Shown piece by piece: positions 37,801 to 51,315 of a stretch of 64,000 nucleotides of DNA. The position numbers and the translations under genes are program-made. The notes beneath the pieces were generated by a model. It saw only the letters and a program-made list of their open reading frames with translations. It did no database searches and was not told the origin of the DNA. The DNA lies in NCBI RefSeq assembly GCF_030848805.1, contig NC_092360.1, positions 23,291,701 through 23,355,700 on the forward strand. Reading direction: 5' to 3'. Position 1 is the first letter of the stretch; every line of letters begins with the position of its first letter. The stretch comes from Temnothorax longispinosus (Eukaryota > Arthropoda > Insecta > Hymenoptera > Formicidae).

Positions 37801-39350
37801 AAAAGGCAGAATGCAACAAATAATGTTATTAAGTATTATTTCATAAAATCGAAACATTGCATTGCGAGAGCGATAATAAGATACAATATACATAATATTC
37901 GTGACGATCTGATGCATAATGAATTATTCCGTATGCTCGTTAAATTTTTTTTACTGATAGCACTTTGCACTTTAGAACTTTCGCACTTTAGCGTACAAGA
38001 ATAATCGCTTGGGCTATGCTTGTGGCTTAACTAAAAAATTCCATTTTTGGCCGTGCACAAACTCGTTACGGTTTAACGCGAAAATTTCTCCGTTGACGCG
38101 GGATAAAGTTCGCGACACCTCTTAGTCCCGGCAACCGCCTTCCATATCTTGGTAAGCCTGTTATTCGGCTACGTGCGGTTTAAAAGCGACCGCTGAACCG
38201 GATCGCCGTTCGTAAATGCATTGTGCGGGGAATAGGTGCACGTACGGCGGACGTACGTGGATCATACGGTTCCTATTGTCCCGGTCCCTTGTCACTCCGC
38301 GGTATATCCCTTGATACCTGTGGGAAGGCACAAATGCTTTCGAAGAACACCTCGATCTATGTAACCGCCTGCACAACGCTATACGTGCCCACGTAGAAGG
38401 CGTCCATCAAACACCCTCGCAGACGTAGCGGCAGCCTACTCTTCTGCCGGCGGGTCCTCCTTTTCATCAGGCCGCTATGAATGGAGAGGATATCGGAAGT
38501 ATCCTCTGTCGTTCGTATATATCGCGTTGATGACAGTCTCTAAATATATGCTCGATACTGTTATTTCTATAAGGATTCTAAATTCGAGATAATTTTAAAT
38601 ACTCTGATAAAATATCTTAAATCGAAGTTGAAATAGACAAAGAAAATGAGCGCAAACAAACGTGAATGAGTAACTTGCTTTAATGAGCATCGGCAACATG
38701 GTGGCTTCTTTGCATTGTAGCAAATTATTTATTTATGTTTGTCCGCGCTTATTTGCTTGGTCTAGATTTGGCTTTACATGTAAAATTTATTAACATTTAG
38801 TAAAAAATAAAATAGCAAAATATAGATATCATGTAGATTATGGAGAGAACATTTAGACTTAAAGTATACGTAAAGTATACTGTCTGTATCATAATAACTT
38901 TTATAAAGATGTTAATAAGAATAAGAATAAGTTGATTGAATTGATAACAAACCAATCGCACAATTATTGCAGCATTTTAAAACCAACTTTAAACTATTTT
39001 ATAAACTCTATAATATTTTATTAGCTAGAGCATTTCTAAAATCGATGATGCTATCGGTCCTCTCGAATAATCGTTTGTTCAAAACTTGCCGCTTCGCTCG
39101 GTCGCCCTTAGGCGTCGCAACCATTTTACGGCAAATCGCGACAATCTTTCTTCCTGCCGCTTGTAAAAAATGGTTGAAATAACTGACAGTATATCATCGG
39201 CCGAGTCATACAATTTTAGATTCTTTACTTGAATGGTAACTTAATTTAGTATGTGTTATAAACACTTTATTACATTGAACAAAAACTATCACGCGCGAAA
39301 GACATTAAACATATTAAAAGTATTTTTTAAATCTATCTTTAAGATTATAT
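34850..39350. other. Alternating islands and AT spacers
   Basis: GC-richer patches lie at 35200-36150, 37100-37560 and 38040-38520. The spacers are AT-rich. Adjacent small palindromes are at 35060-35116 and a TGTGTATG/CATACATA-type palindrome near 36345. No gene is supported. Confidence 0.45.
35060..35116. repeat. Two adjacent short palindromes
   Basis: TTGAAGTTCGAAGT (35060-35073) pairs with 35080-35093 with one mismatch. Six bases later GATCATAA/TTATGATC (35099-35106, 35109-35116) forms a second perfect stem with a 2 nt spacer. Confidence 0.7.
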
Positions 39351-39352
39351 AC

Positions 39353-39390
39353 GATATATATATTATATATATTATTATTATAATTATTAT
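39353..39390. repeat. AT-rich low-complexity / (TA)n tract
   Basis: Imperfect TA and ATT repeats. Confidence 0.85.
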
Positions 39391-42300
39391 TTGATATACA
39401 TAATATGTATATGCGGCAAAAATACATGATACAATCGGAAAGGAGGTGGCTCACAATAAATGGAAATGATGAAATACATTCTTTTTCGAATAAGATCTTG
39501 TTTTCGAGACTTTAAAAGTTAATTAAAGACGCGTGCACTTGACTGATATTTGATACGGAAGAATTAAAAGAACAGAAGATATAAAAACAATTTATTTTAA
39601 TTGAATTCGCAGACTACAACTTTCTATACGACAAAATAGTTAACATTTTTAACAATATTTTAATTAAATATACATAAACTAAATGTGTAAAAAATAATAT
39701 ATATGTATGTATACACTTTTATGTAGCCACGTAATCGACAGATAGTATTTCAAATCCATTAAATTTAAAATCTAAATAATTGTTTTTAAATTGATTGAAA
39801 CATTTTGCACGTTTGTAAAAAATATATTTGCCAAATCTATTTTCTATGAAACATGACATATATATTATTAATATACTGTAGAGTGGGAATAAAATTGACT
39901 CAATATAGTTTCTTAGACTTAACAAGAGTTACGAATGAGGTCACGAAGCCGAATTTCAACTCGTCAGAAATATGAAATACGACCATAAGTCTTTGGCTCA
40001 TAATTTTACCTGGCAATTTTCAGCTCCTAATAGCAAATTAATTAACAAAGTTATCTCGACTCTTTTACTAAATTAACTTCTCTCCGTGCGTTGCCCTTAA
40101 GTTTCTTTCTCGAGTTCGTAGCACTGTCGATGCACTCGTTTGGTCCGACGGTGTATCGATTAATTGTAACGGCCGATGGCGGTCGCGATTCGTATCGGCA
40201 AGTGTGATAAAGTCGACACGCGTGCACAGACTTTGTTGTGTGCGAATGTGATAAATTAGCCGGGCCTTCATAAACATTTCACAGCTGTTGCCGACACATC
40301 CAGAGTCCAAACCCCCAAACCCCCATATCGGCACACCTCCATGTTGTAGTCGCCCGATCCCTTTCCTCGTCTATCGTATGCCTCGCGTATTGTTCCGCAT
40401 CCTCGTATCGGACGGAGAGGAAGAATGGTGACACCATTCGATACTTTATAGCCGCGGTTTGACTGGTGCCAGTGAATTTTTTCCGGTCGGCCCGCGCACG
40501 ACGGGCGCGAATGGAATCCTCACGGTATGATCAACCGGATGTGTAATTTATCGACTGGAAGATTGGAAGCCCGCCGCAATAGCTATCGACCATTCCCGGT
40601 TGGAGATACACATCGTATTCATAGGCTTCGGTTCATAAGGCTTCCTCAAAGAACTTCATTCTCTTTGCTACGGAGGCAAGCGAGGGATTTCCAGAAGTTC
40701 CGCGAATGTCAGTGTTTGCAGACTATAGCAGCTCATTAAAGCATGGTTGAATACACCTAAGTCCGGCTGTACGAACCGAAGTTGGAATGAATCGCGGCAA
40801 TCGGCTTAGTTAATTAATTCTGGTTAGCGATCCGATCTATATCATAACTTCAATTATAAATGAAAGGGAAGAGGATTTAGTCAATTAGGAGGAGATATAA
40901 CTGATATTAATGTAACCCTTAATTAACTGGCACCGATATCACCAACTTTCCATCTTTGAATTATATCTTTCGTTTTAATGCGGAGAATAGAAAATTAAAT
41001 TTCTGTTATATATACTTGCGATTAACGTCAATTAAATTTGGTATAACGTCTTACGAATTTAACTTTGTTCCATCATGATAAACTTCAAAGTGCCGCATGC
41101 GGATAACGTCTCGCGGGACAGAAATTATCGATTCTCAACATTACATACGACACGTAAAATTAAATACGACGTTGCAAGAGAGAGTCCAATGCCAATTAAT
41201 GGCATGCCAGGAGAAGAAAATTGCGCAGGGAATAGAATCGCGAATGGAGAACGTTTTAAAAACATTTTTATCCCTGGGGTTCTCCGTAACGGTCGATGTC
41301 TAGATACGCTACTGGTCAGCTGGTTGGGATTAAGTCCGTTTTCCCCGGCTGTTAATGGTTGAAAAAGGATGGAGTTATAAAGGAAGAAAGGATACGCGAA
41401 GGGGTTGGAACGAGTGGTTTGGAAAAGAGAAAGAGAAAGACAGACTATACTTTGTCGTTCGAATTGGAGGCGAAAGTTCTGTTAGAACCAGGTCGTAATT
41501 TTCGCCGGGCGTTTGCAAAGGGACCAAAGAAAACGGCTAGCTAGCAAACGAGAAAGAACGAAGGGCGATGGTAACCTTACTCTCCAACACGTTCCACGTA
41601 ACGAGCAGTAAATCGTGTTTATGCTCTACGATTTACCTTATGGATAATAATTATTCGAATATGATGAAAACGTAAGAATGCAAAGATAGAATTAGTGCGT
41701 ATTTCATAGTTAGTCCTTCAAATCGATTTTTTTTTATTTTAAGGATTTAAATAATGAAGGATCTATACATATTCTGAATATTCCAGTTTAAACTGTATTT
41801 TAAGTATTTTTATATAATATTTAATAAGATAGTAAATATTACAGTTAAATTTTAAATGTAAAATTTAATAAAGTTGTTTAACTGCACAGTTTACAATTTC
41901 AAAATGAAAAAAGTATCTAAATGTTTCTCTTCGAATACTAAAAGAAAATCGGCATTATTTCCCCTCTACTCTTCGTCTTATAAGAATTGACTGTGAAAAA
42001 GCATTTAGTTAATTAAAGCGTATTGTTGGTGCGTATTCGCTACTGTATATTATACGATTAAATTTTGGAAAGAAGAATGCGTATCGCGATGGAAAATGTT
42101 GGCATCCGTTTGTTTTATAATATGTAATTACCCCGAAGGCCGTTATACAAAAGTTGAGCAAACTCACGGCGCGGCGGCGTATAACCGTTCATACTTTTCG
42201 GCCCGGCCTTATTTGGGAGAGAATAATTAGTAAAATGAAAGTCGACGCAATGGGGTATAACGAGGGCAACCAAAACAATGTTCTTAAACCGCCCTTCCGG

Positions 42301-45300
42301 ATCCGAGTTCTGGCCACATCCGCTGCTCGGGTCCGGTATCGCAGACCTACGCGCGCGCACGCACACACGCTTAAATATGCATGCAGTTCGCCGTATCTAT
42401 GAGGCGCCCGTCCACATACCAAAATATAATCCGGTAGATTGTAATAGGCACGATATTAAATTTAGTTTGTCCGGAAACTCGGCAGTAAGCACACAGTCCG
42501 GGCATTAACTTAAACGCCACTGTTAAGCCGCGTAATTAATTATCGTAGGTTTGCTTATATACACACTCCTGTGTCCGAGCGTTTCTACTTCACTAATTAC
42601 AATACAATAATCAGGCACCGCGATCCGTCGAAAGGAAATGCAAATAGTACTTAACTCTCCGTAGATTAATGTAATTTCAAAATTATATTGACGCATTTCG
42701 TATTATCCAGTATACATAATGTATATCTACTCTCAAAAAGTAATTAAAATACGCTAGAAAGTCTAATTTAATAATCTTTTCTAATTTTTCAATCAATTTA
42801 TGTTTGCATCTTCACGAACGAAATTAAAGAAGTTAAATCGTCGTGCAGGTTAAGTGCTTTAAGTTAACATTAAGACGAAAAATTTATTACATTACACCAT
42901 GTTCTTCTTTAATCTTTAAAAAATTTGAAAATATTTATGTAGTCAAAATCTACATGTATTAAATAATACACTTTTTTATAACATCCGATACTAACAAAGT
43001 TTTTTACGGTTACTTAAAGCACGAGAAGGGCGATCTTTTAGTGAAACGAACGACGGAAGGGGAGTGGGATGCATCTGTCGTAGACTACTTTATCAAATCA
43101 TTCCGGTGACAGACATAGGTCGCCTCGGCAAGTAATTCAGGAATCTGTTCGTCCTCGTTCGCTCGCTTCCTTTTGGCGGAGTTGCTACTTCCGCTCTCGT
43201 CTACCTATATACCCCATCCATCCCGCCCTTATGTGCGTCCTTGTGCGAATCTTAGGGCGTCAAAGTCACCGACCCCGCAGATGCTGCGGAAGCGAAAACC
43301 TTCCTTTCGCTATATTCCGATAAGTTTCTTAAGTACGAGCTTGCACCGGAGCTCGGCTACCGGTAGAAGGGTCCTCGATGCTTTTAGAAGATTAATTTGT
43401 ATACTGCTGTCTCGCTTTAAAGCATCGATAAGAATAGGTGACTATCAGCCGAAAAGTTCTCCGAAAGCGGTTCCAGAGAAACGTTAGAGAAAACCGATAA
43501 GAGAGAATTTTCATTCTCTCAGTCATTTCGTATAAACTTTATAATATTTTCTACATCCAAATTTTCTTACCTCGCTTTCGACGAATTGTCTTTACTTCAA
43601 TTTTTATAATCAGGAGACTATTTAAAAAATCATATCGATAGTCGCCGATTCGCAAGTAGAACCTTCATCTTCCGGTTATTTCGATTTGCTTTGACAGGAA
43701 ATATCCATTGTCGGTATATATGGAAAACTATGAAGTGCAAAGTTTAGTATAGTTTTTCTTTAGAAAGGAGAAATTCTCTCGAGAAATTGCTTCCTGAACT
43801 TTCTTCAATGTTGCAGTGCAAATCAAATCTTTATTCGAGGAAAGCGAACGTGACATATCGAACATATCGAACGTGACATGTACCTTTTGTTTTATTTTCG
43901 TACAAGATATCAGAGCACATTAAATGACTAATTAAACGATAAATTGAACATCTTTGTTACGATTATTACATGTATACGTAAATGTAATCGTGAAATATTT
44001 TAGCATTTTTCGGAATATAATAAATAAGCAATTTATTAACAAACGTTTGAACGATTTCACAACGTTTCTAGAGTCTCGCGCTATTATTTCAACATCTTAT
44101 GTGCGCGGGAATTTGTGCTCGTGAGAGAATTAGGGAGAGCGTTACAATCCTTTTACAAGGTGTTACTATCTGTGAACTGACAGGGGACCCGTTTCCATGG
44201 ATTTTGGTTCGCTCTAAGATGTCTCGTAAATGGTACCTTGGAGGCCAGTAGTACTAACCTGTTCTTGTCCGGCCTCTTTCGGAGTGCCCTAAAGTGACTT
44301 AACTTATATGCTGATCCATAGGAAGCTATGTTCCCGAAACGGAGAGCCCCATTCTCTGCAATCATAGTTTTAACGACAATTACGTACACTTCTGACAGGC
44401 TGAATATATGTATGTCCCATATTTATATAGATATTATATACGGACTGTTTCATTACACAAGTTCATAACAATAAAATATTTTGACAATTTGTCATAAAAC
44501 AGTGAACCAATTTTTTATAAAAATGCTTTTTATTTCTTAAGATATAATTTAACTTTTAAGATTTCTAAAAATAAAAATTTTAATTAAACTAATATATACC
44601 ATATTCCGTTGAATATGAATAATAATATTATATTTAATACACATAAAATTATGCCAATTCAATTTTAATTTGTTCATATAAGTAGTTTATACAAAAATTA
44701 TAATTACGATACGGTTTATATATACATAAATTTTATGAAAGCTTCTTTTGGAAGTCGACTTATCTATACATTTATGTAATTCAAGATGATGGTTCGTTCC
44801 TAAAAGCATTTGCATTAGCTTGTGACATAATTTATATTATAAAATGCGTTAATGACTTCAAGCTTTCTAAAAAGCTTCTTAATTCTTTTCAAGTCTAGAA
44901 AGCAACCACTGTTGTCTCCTTCTCTTACATTGATAGTAATTAATCGATCGGAAATTTGGCATAAGCTTCTTAACGTACGAAATGGGTCTGCTTTCAATTA
45001 GCTTCAACAAAGCTAGGGGGTAGAGCTTTTAAAGACTTAACTTCAAGAAACTGATATTTTAGTCGCAACAATTTTATTGTATTATTATACGTATTATATT
45101 TTAAGTTTGAGTGTGCTATTTAAAAATAATTATTTATGTTTTTATTTCTCCATTATAATATTTCTAATTTCTACCCTTTTATTTCTGGCATTATATTTTT
45201 TATATTTCTATCATATTTATATACTTATTTATTTAAATTATATAAAGTAAATGTTCTCAAGACAAAAGTAACATAAATAGATCTGACATTTCAAAAGTGA

Positions 45301-46839
45301 CGAGTTATTTTTGTGAGATTTGGTCTATTTTCTGCATGTTGGCTAGGACTGTGTTACGGAATTTTATCGCAATGTCTAATTCTGGTACAACCATTAAAAC
45401 TCACTGGCATGGAATCCAGCGAAGCGCGGTTTTCCGCGGACGGAGATCGCGAACGACCTACTTCGTGTCGTTTCGACGGTTATTTATGACTTCGGCCCGA
45501 GGCAAGAGCAATCACACGTTAATCGAGTTTATGTACGTTCGCCCACATTACTCGCGTCAATTCAGTTTTGAATACGACTAGCGTATCTATATGGTGATGC
45601 ATCTTGGAACCTATAAAATATTTTACGGCAGTTTTGTAAAAAAGCACATGTGTATATTAAATATTCATTCAGAAAAAATGTTTTCTTACAATAATTGTTA
45701 GTGGCAATAAATAATTGCCGTATATTAGAACTGTAATTGTAGTACGATATAAAGCAGTGATTCTAAATTTTCTGTTTTTATAAATTGATCTTCAGCATAT
45801 ATTTCTAATATTTTCTTTTTTAAATATTTAATGTTTATCAAAAAATGTATGATAAACGTTGAGAATGAGACAATGGTTTGCAGACAAATAAAAGTGTCAA
45901 AACTTCTATGTTTTATAAAAACTAACAGCATAATAAAATATTGGATCCTTCGATTTGAATTTCATGCAGTTTCACACACTGTAAATCCAAGTGTGTTATT
46001 TCTATACGCACAAACGTTTAAAAATGACACATTTGACTGAAGCACGTTTTACATGTTTTGCAGTGCAGTTTAAATGTGCTAAATGTAGCTATATTATTTT
46101 ATACCATCGAAGCGATTATACAACGATATAATTCGTTTTATCATTCATTTTAGTACAGTTCAATTGTCAAAGAGACATAAATTTTGTTGACGTTGATCAG
46201 TTTTTATTAGGTAAGTTTAAAATACTTGAAATAGACCAGCACTGTCTCACATGATGAGCTACGAGAAAAATATGAGCTATGTAAGAAAAATAGAATTGTG
46301 TTCATGACGTAAAAAGTTATTATGTCGCGATGTGGGCGAAACTAGTCCGTATTGCGACATCGCGATCGTATAGCGCCGAGTCGCCCCGCGTTCGCTTTAA
46401 TCTCACTGAAAATCCAATTAAACTACTTTGCGATTGCGGCGCGTCCCAGCAGCGTGCCGGTTTCCGACATACACGAAATTCGTAACTCGCGCTCTGTAAC
46501 TTGTTTGCCTCGGCTTTTGGTCGCCTATGCGCGCTCTATTACGTCGAAATATACCGCCGTCCGAACGTCAAGCTCCTCTACAAATTGATACCGGACAACG
46601 TTTGTATCCTAACAACGACGTTGACGCTGTCGATACGTTCCGTCGCGCGCGCGTTGCTGCGGCCTTCGTCAAATCGGTCAATACGGTGCTTGATAAATTG
46701 TGCGATAAAAAGCGTCACTGTCTCGCGTTGATTACTTCTTCGACGTTTTTGCAATAGAATCTTCACAGACATGGTCGTCAATTAAAAGCCATCCTCGCAT
46801 GTGACTTAATATAAAATAAAAAAGGAATATTTTTTAACG
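39391..46839. other. Alternating islands and AT spacers
   Basis: GC-richer patches lie near 40070-40800, 41060-41640, 42100-42620, 43020-43500, 44100-44420, 45290-45580 and 46330-46780. A 95-codon ATG frame at 41075-41362 (plus) has ordinary composition but no recognisable family and no splice context. A 23 bp-period repeat of CGAACGTGACAT lies at 43845 and 43868. No gene is supported. Confidence 0.45.
43845..43879 (+). repeat. Short direct repeat CGAACGTGACAT, period 23
   Basis: Exact 12-mers at 43845-43856 and 43868-43879, separated by ATCGAACATAT. Confidence 0.8.
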
Positions 46840-46847
46840 TATATATA

Positions 46848-46878
<31 letters not shown>

Positions 46879-46884
46879 ATACGT
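46837..46884. repeat. Palindromic (TA)n microsatellite
   Basis: A TA run flanked by ACGTAT on the left and ATACGT on the right, so the whole tract is a near-perfect palindrome. Confidence 0.9.
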
Positions 46885-47950
46885 ATCATTCGTTGAATAT
46901 AATTAAATCTACATATACCTTATTATTATCATTCGTATCAGAATTATTTTGTTGGAAAATTTTTTTAATATTGCTATATTATTTTAAAAGTAATCCGTCA
47001 AGAAATACAAAAAGTAATATTTTAAAATAATTTTTTTATAAATTATATATATAAATCAGTTTTTGTGTATTAAATTTAATCTACTGATGTATATATTAAA
47101 TCTATGGTTTTTCTTTCTCTCTCAATCCAGTAATAATACTGTACACTTATACCATTAAAAGCACAATATTTCTTGATTTAGTAAAGAAATAGATTCTCTT
47201 TTATATAAATAATAAAATATTCTGGTTATAATTTTACATAAGGATTAACACGTACATAAATCGAGCATGTGGTGTGATATATGTATGATATACTTTGTTT
47301 TTATTTTCGGCCTTTCATATACACTTATAACAGAGTGTAGATTCACCCCCGCGCGTGAAAGAGACAAGGGATTAGTCTGCTTTGCGAAAACACGTACGGC
47401 GTTTCATTCAACGAAGAAGAAACGTACGTAATCCAGGAGAAGCTTCTATTCGATTTCGAACGAGAGCCCCGGGCAAGTCCATCTTGAAATCTCGTCTATA
47501 TGCGCATCCCCCTCGAGTATTTTTCTTTGAAGATTTGTTTTTATAATGTCGCGAAGTACGAGTCTCCTTCCATCTTCTTTCGTATGTTTTTTCGTTATTC
47601 TTACATCGATTCGTCCCGTGTCCTTCTAATTATAAAAGAGAGCGAAAGGAAACGTAAAAATTTCGCGAAGGCAGCAGGTAGCAAGTAAAGCGCGAATTGA
47701 GAAGAATGGCGTATCGGAAAAGACGTGAAGTGGCGTAGCAGCTCGTGGCTCTCGAAATTTTAAACGTTACCTTCTCCTCTTACGGCCTCTTAAACCGCCA
47801 AGTACCGGTTTACTTTGCACCTTCCGGCTCTTTAAAGCAAGCCGGAATACCTTTTTACGGAAGGTACGTGAAAATAGGAGCCGTCAAGACCGGCGAAGGG
47901 AGGCTTTAGAAAGAGATAGAAACAAAAATATCCGAGAGTCCACAAAGATG

Positions 47951-48003
47951 AAAAATTTCTTACGCCTCTTATCTCCACGCGCAATAGCGCGTAAGAAATT
48001 TTT
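47951..48003 (+). repeat. Perfect 15 bp stem followed by a T run
   Basis: AAAAATTTCTTACGC (47951-47965) pairs exactly with GCGTAAGAAATTTTT (47989-48003). The 23 nt loop contains CACGC, which can form a competing GCGC-AATA-GCGC stem. A run of T follows, which on the plus strand could act as a polymerase III-type stop. Confidence 0.8.
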
Positions 48004-48860
48004 TTTAGTCTGTAAAAAGAATCTGTTGTAAGAAAAGTCATTCCTAATTGTATTAGTCAGAATTTAGAAGTTATTGCACTTGTTTGATAAGCTTCATGAT
48101 TTATATTAAACATTATTTATTTTTGTTTATATGATAAATTTAATTTTAACAGTTTTTATCAATTATGAAAAATATGGAAAATAAACAAATTTAAGTTACA
48201 CGCGATAAAATCTTTCATATACACGCATGATTATGTATTGAAAGAATTAAATAATTACAGAAATTAAACAGTAAAATATAAAAGCTTTCGAAACTAATTA
48301 ATTAACATAAATAATGCATTCTTTATTTTAATATAAAGTAGCTTTCTAAAAAGCGTGATGAGTGTGACCTAAAAGCGTTACGTTGCAAAAGCTATAAGTA
48401 TATATAATTCAATATGATGAAATTTCATTGCTTTATGCAATTATTTCTAATCTCGAACATACCAGAACAAATTAAATCAAGGAAGAGGAAACTCGGTTTA
48501 TTCTTAATTCACTACGTACGTTAGAGAAACGGTATAAAACTTGTTCGAATTTGTTAATGCTCGTACCATCAGTGTATAAAAGTTTAATGCTATCGATGCA
48601 GCAGCGGAGCTCCAGCAATTTTGGTATCTTTAGCTCCTTCCCGTCTTGAAGAACCCTCTTGGAAAGCTGGCCGGTGCCTCAACCATCGGAAATCGTGGAT
48701 TACTGTCCTCTTTTCGCTGTGTAAGAATACCACGGCGAACTTCCGCCGCGGCGAAAGAAAAATAGATCTCGTCGGATACGATCCCCCGAGAGATAACTTT
48801 TATATTTATCAAAAAAGGACTTTTCTCTCTCTCTTTCTCTCCCCCCTCTTCCCCTCTCTC

Positions 48861-48888
48861 TATTTATCTATCTATTTATCTATCTATA
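48861..48888. repeat. (TATC/TATT)n microsatellite
   Basis: The 12 bp unit TATTTATCTATC occurs twice, after a long CT-rich stretch from about 48825. Confidence 0.85.
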
Positions 48889-49076
48889 CATGCGCTACTT
48901 TTAGTTGTTCTCTTGTATTTCCTATATTTCTAAGAGCACTTTGAAATCTGCGTGACGCTATCAGTGTTGTTGATCCTTATTATATTTCCTTCGGATTTCC
49001 TTCCTCTCTATCACGAGATTTATTTAAGCATAAATTTAAGCACAAATATAGAAACTATATTCTACATCGCAAATTA

Positions 49077-49448
49077 ATCCTTCGTAAAATGCACAGTACC
49101 TACGTATTACAAATTAATTTTATCCTGTATTCTTTGCTTGGAACTAAAATATTTAAAAGATGCATTATTAACACATATTTTAATTCTATATTTATGCAAA
49201 GTCTTTGAAATGTAAATGTATTCTACTAATCTGACATTTGATTCACGTTATAATTCATCCTTCGTAAAATGCATAGTACGTATATTACAAATTAATCTTA
49301 TCCTTCACTCTTTACTTGAAACCAAAATATTTAAAAGACGTATTATTAACACTTTTCTTTAATTCCATATATATTTATGCAAAGTCTTTTTGAAATGTAA
49401 ATATTATACATTATACTAATCTGACATTTGATTTACGTTCTAATTCAT
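49077..49448 (+). repeat. Two-copy tandem repeat, unit about 180-190 bp
   Basis: ATCCTTCGTAAAATGCA starts copy 1 at 49077 and copy 2 at 49257. Both copies share ATATTTAAAAGA, TTTATGCAAAGTCTTT and ACTAATCTGACATTTGATT in the same order, ending ATTCAT. Copy 2 has small insertions. Unit length is near that of many satellite monomers, but only two copies are present. Confidence 0.85.
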
Positions 49449-51190
49449 GTCAGAATTCCAACGTATCAGAATTGATTTCAAGCAATAATAAATAATATTT
49501 TAATAATTGTTTGAGTAGTATTGCGCTTTTGGGACTTTCAAATTCGTGAGGCGAGCTGCTTGCTGTACCGAAATCATTTAGAAAAACCGTGAAATATTGA
49601 ATTGTCTTGAGAGCCGCGTTATATCATGACGGTTACATCGCATGAATTTACGGAGGCGTTACAGTTATACCGCAACAAAGAAAAGTGCACAGTGGAAGAA
49701 GACTCGATTATTCGGTCTCACGATCTCTCTCGCGCGTCATCGTTCCGCCCGATTTTTCTCCGCCGCTCCGCAGAATGCAGGTGAGCGCTGTAAACAACGG
49801 CGGGTTATACATTTACATATTTGCATTAACAAAACGGATAGTCTGATTTGCATGTTGAGCGCTTTCATCTTTTTTATTTAAACGAGCCTGGGATATATAA
49901 ACCCTCTCAAAACGCGCTTCACTCGCCTCCCCCCACCTCCCAGGGGTTTCGCGCGCTTCGAACAGTGACAGCTTTATCCTATATCGTCGCGGTAATTAAA
50001 ATCCATTAAACATAAAAATAATATGCTATTTGCTGACGTGCCATGCAAATGGATTTTTGTACTTTATAATTATCGTGCAGTTATCTCGTAATTACACACA
50101 GTTACAAAATGCCTCACGATGCGAATTATTTAACGTCGCGGCGCGTTTCTGGATCATTTAAGCACGCTTGAACGCGTAACAGGAACATTCGCGCGAGCAT
50201 GCGATCTCGTAAATCTGTCCATCTGACATTCGTTGCCCGAGCGTTATGCATCCCGGAAGTTTTCGAGCCGTCGTACCTGCGGGGCTTCGGCTGAATGGAC
50301 GCATCGATCACGTATTCCGAATGCGCTTCCCTCCTACGACCCTCTCTCGGCGGGCTCTTCCCGCGCTACGACCGATCGCAAATCGATCCATCAACCCCCT
50401 CGCGAGTCACGAATACTGACGCGAAAGATACTTCGTCGAACAGCTATTGGCTCGCTTGGCAACCAAAATGGACACGACGCGTTACGCGTATAACCCACGT
50501 CACGGCAACTTTTGAAATAGATCGAAAATGCAATCGCTTCGAACTTTCCTCTTTACACTAGCGCAGGAGTAAAATAAATTTGCACAATACTGCAGGCGTA
50601 TAACAAGTTTATTCATGACCTGTGAGTATTTACGTCGGGAAATAAGTTGTCTTTAAATTAGGACATAAAAAAAAAGAGTAAATAAGAGAGAGAGAAAGTG
50701 AACTTAGTTCATTATAAAAGATGCAGGAACCAAAAATTTTAAATATTCTGCGGGGTCCAAACGAGCGACATTCATGCCTAATCACATTAATGAAATTGTC
50801 GGAGCAAATACTAGTATAACTACTGAAACCACTGATGCGATATTGAATTGAATTCTTAACGCTACGACCGGCATATGTTGCCTCGCTTAGTCCGAAAACA
50901 TGTTGGACAACCCTGTCGAATACACTAATCTAATGAATGCTTATACGCATTACGCGGTACGTTGCAAACGTTCTCATTATACGTATATGAAATTTATATA
51001 AATCTGCTATATCTGTTTTGCGCGGTAATAGTTCCATAAACATCGATTATTGTAAAATTGTTCTTTTACGCTCTTACCACGTAAAAAACAAAAATATTTA
51101 ATTATATTTAAAACGTTTAATAAATAGAATTAATTAGTCAGTACTTAAGAACTAAAAGTTAGATTTTTAGATTGAATTTTAATAAATATT
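49449..51190. other. GC-rich island (49530-50560) and AT spacer
   Basis: The island is CpG-rich, with overlapping open frames on both strands and no recognisable product. No RNA gene or repeat is seen. Confidence 0.45.

Positions 51191-51224
<34 letters not shown>
51191..51224. repeat. (GA)n microsatellite
   Basis: About 13 GA units, a GAAA interruption, then more GA. Confidence 0.95.
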
Positions 51225-51266
51225 TATGGTTATATTTTAGAAAAATTTTAGGATCACAAGTCGGTT

Positions 51267-51315
51267 TGTATATAAATTCTGTCAATGTCAATGTTGTATA
51301 TAAATTCTGTCAATG
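51267..51315 (+). repeat. 21-mer direct repeat, period 28
   Basis: TGTATATAAATTCTGTCAAT plus G occurs at 51267-51287 and 51295-51315, separated by TCAATGT. The overlapping TCAATG words suggest replication slippage. Confidence 0.9.

Larger units (their letters stand above)
46885..49076. other. AT spacers with islands at 47340-47920 and 48600-48800
   Basis: No gene is supported. Structured elements are the hairpin at 47951 and the pyrimidine/TATC tract at 48825-48888. Confidence 0.5.

Noticed and set aside
41075..41362. 95-codon ATG frame
   Set aside because: No known relative, no promoter, splice or polyadenylation context; length is within chance for this composition.
48072..48083. TATTGCACTTGT, as at the start of miR-92
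   Set aside because: The remaining bases do not match and there is no precursor-like fold.
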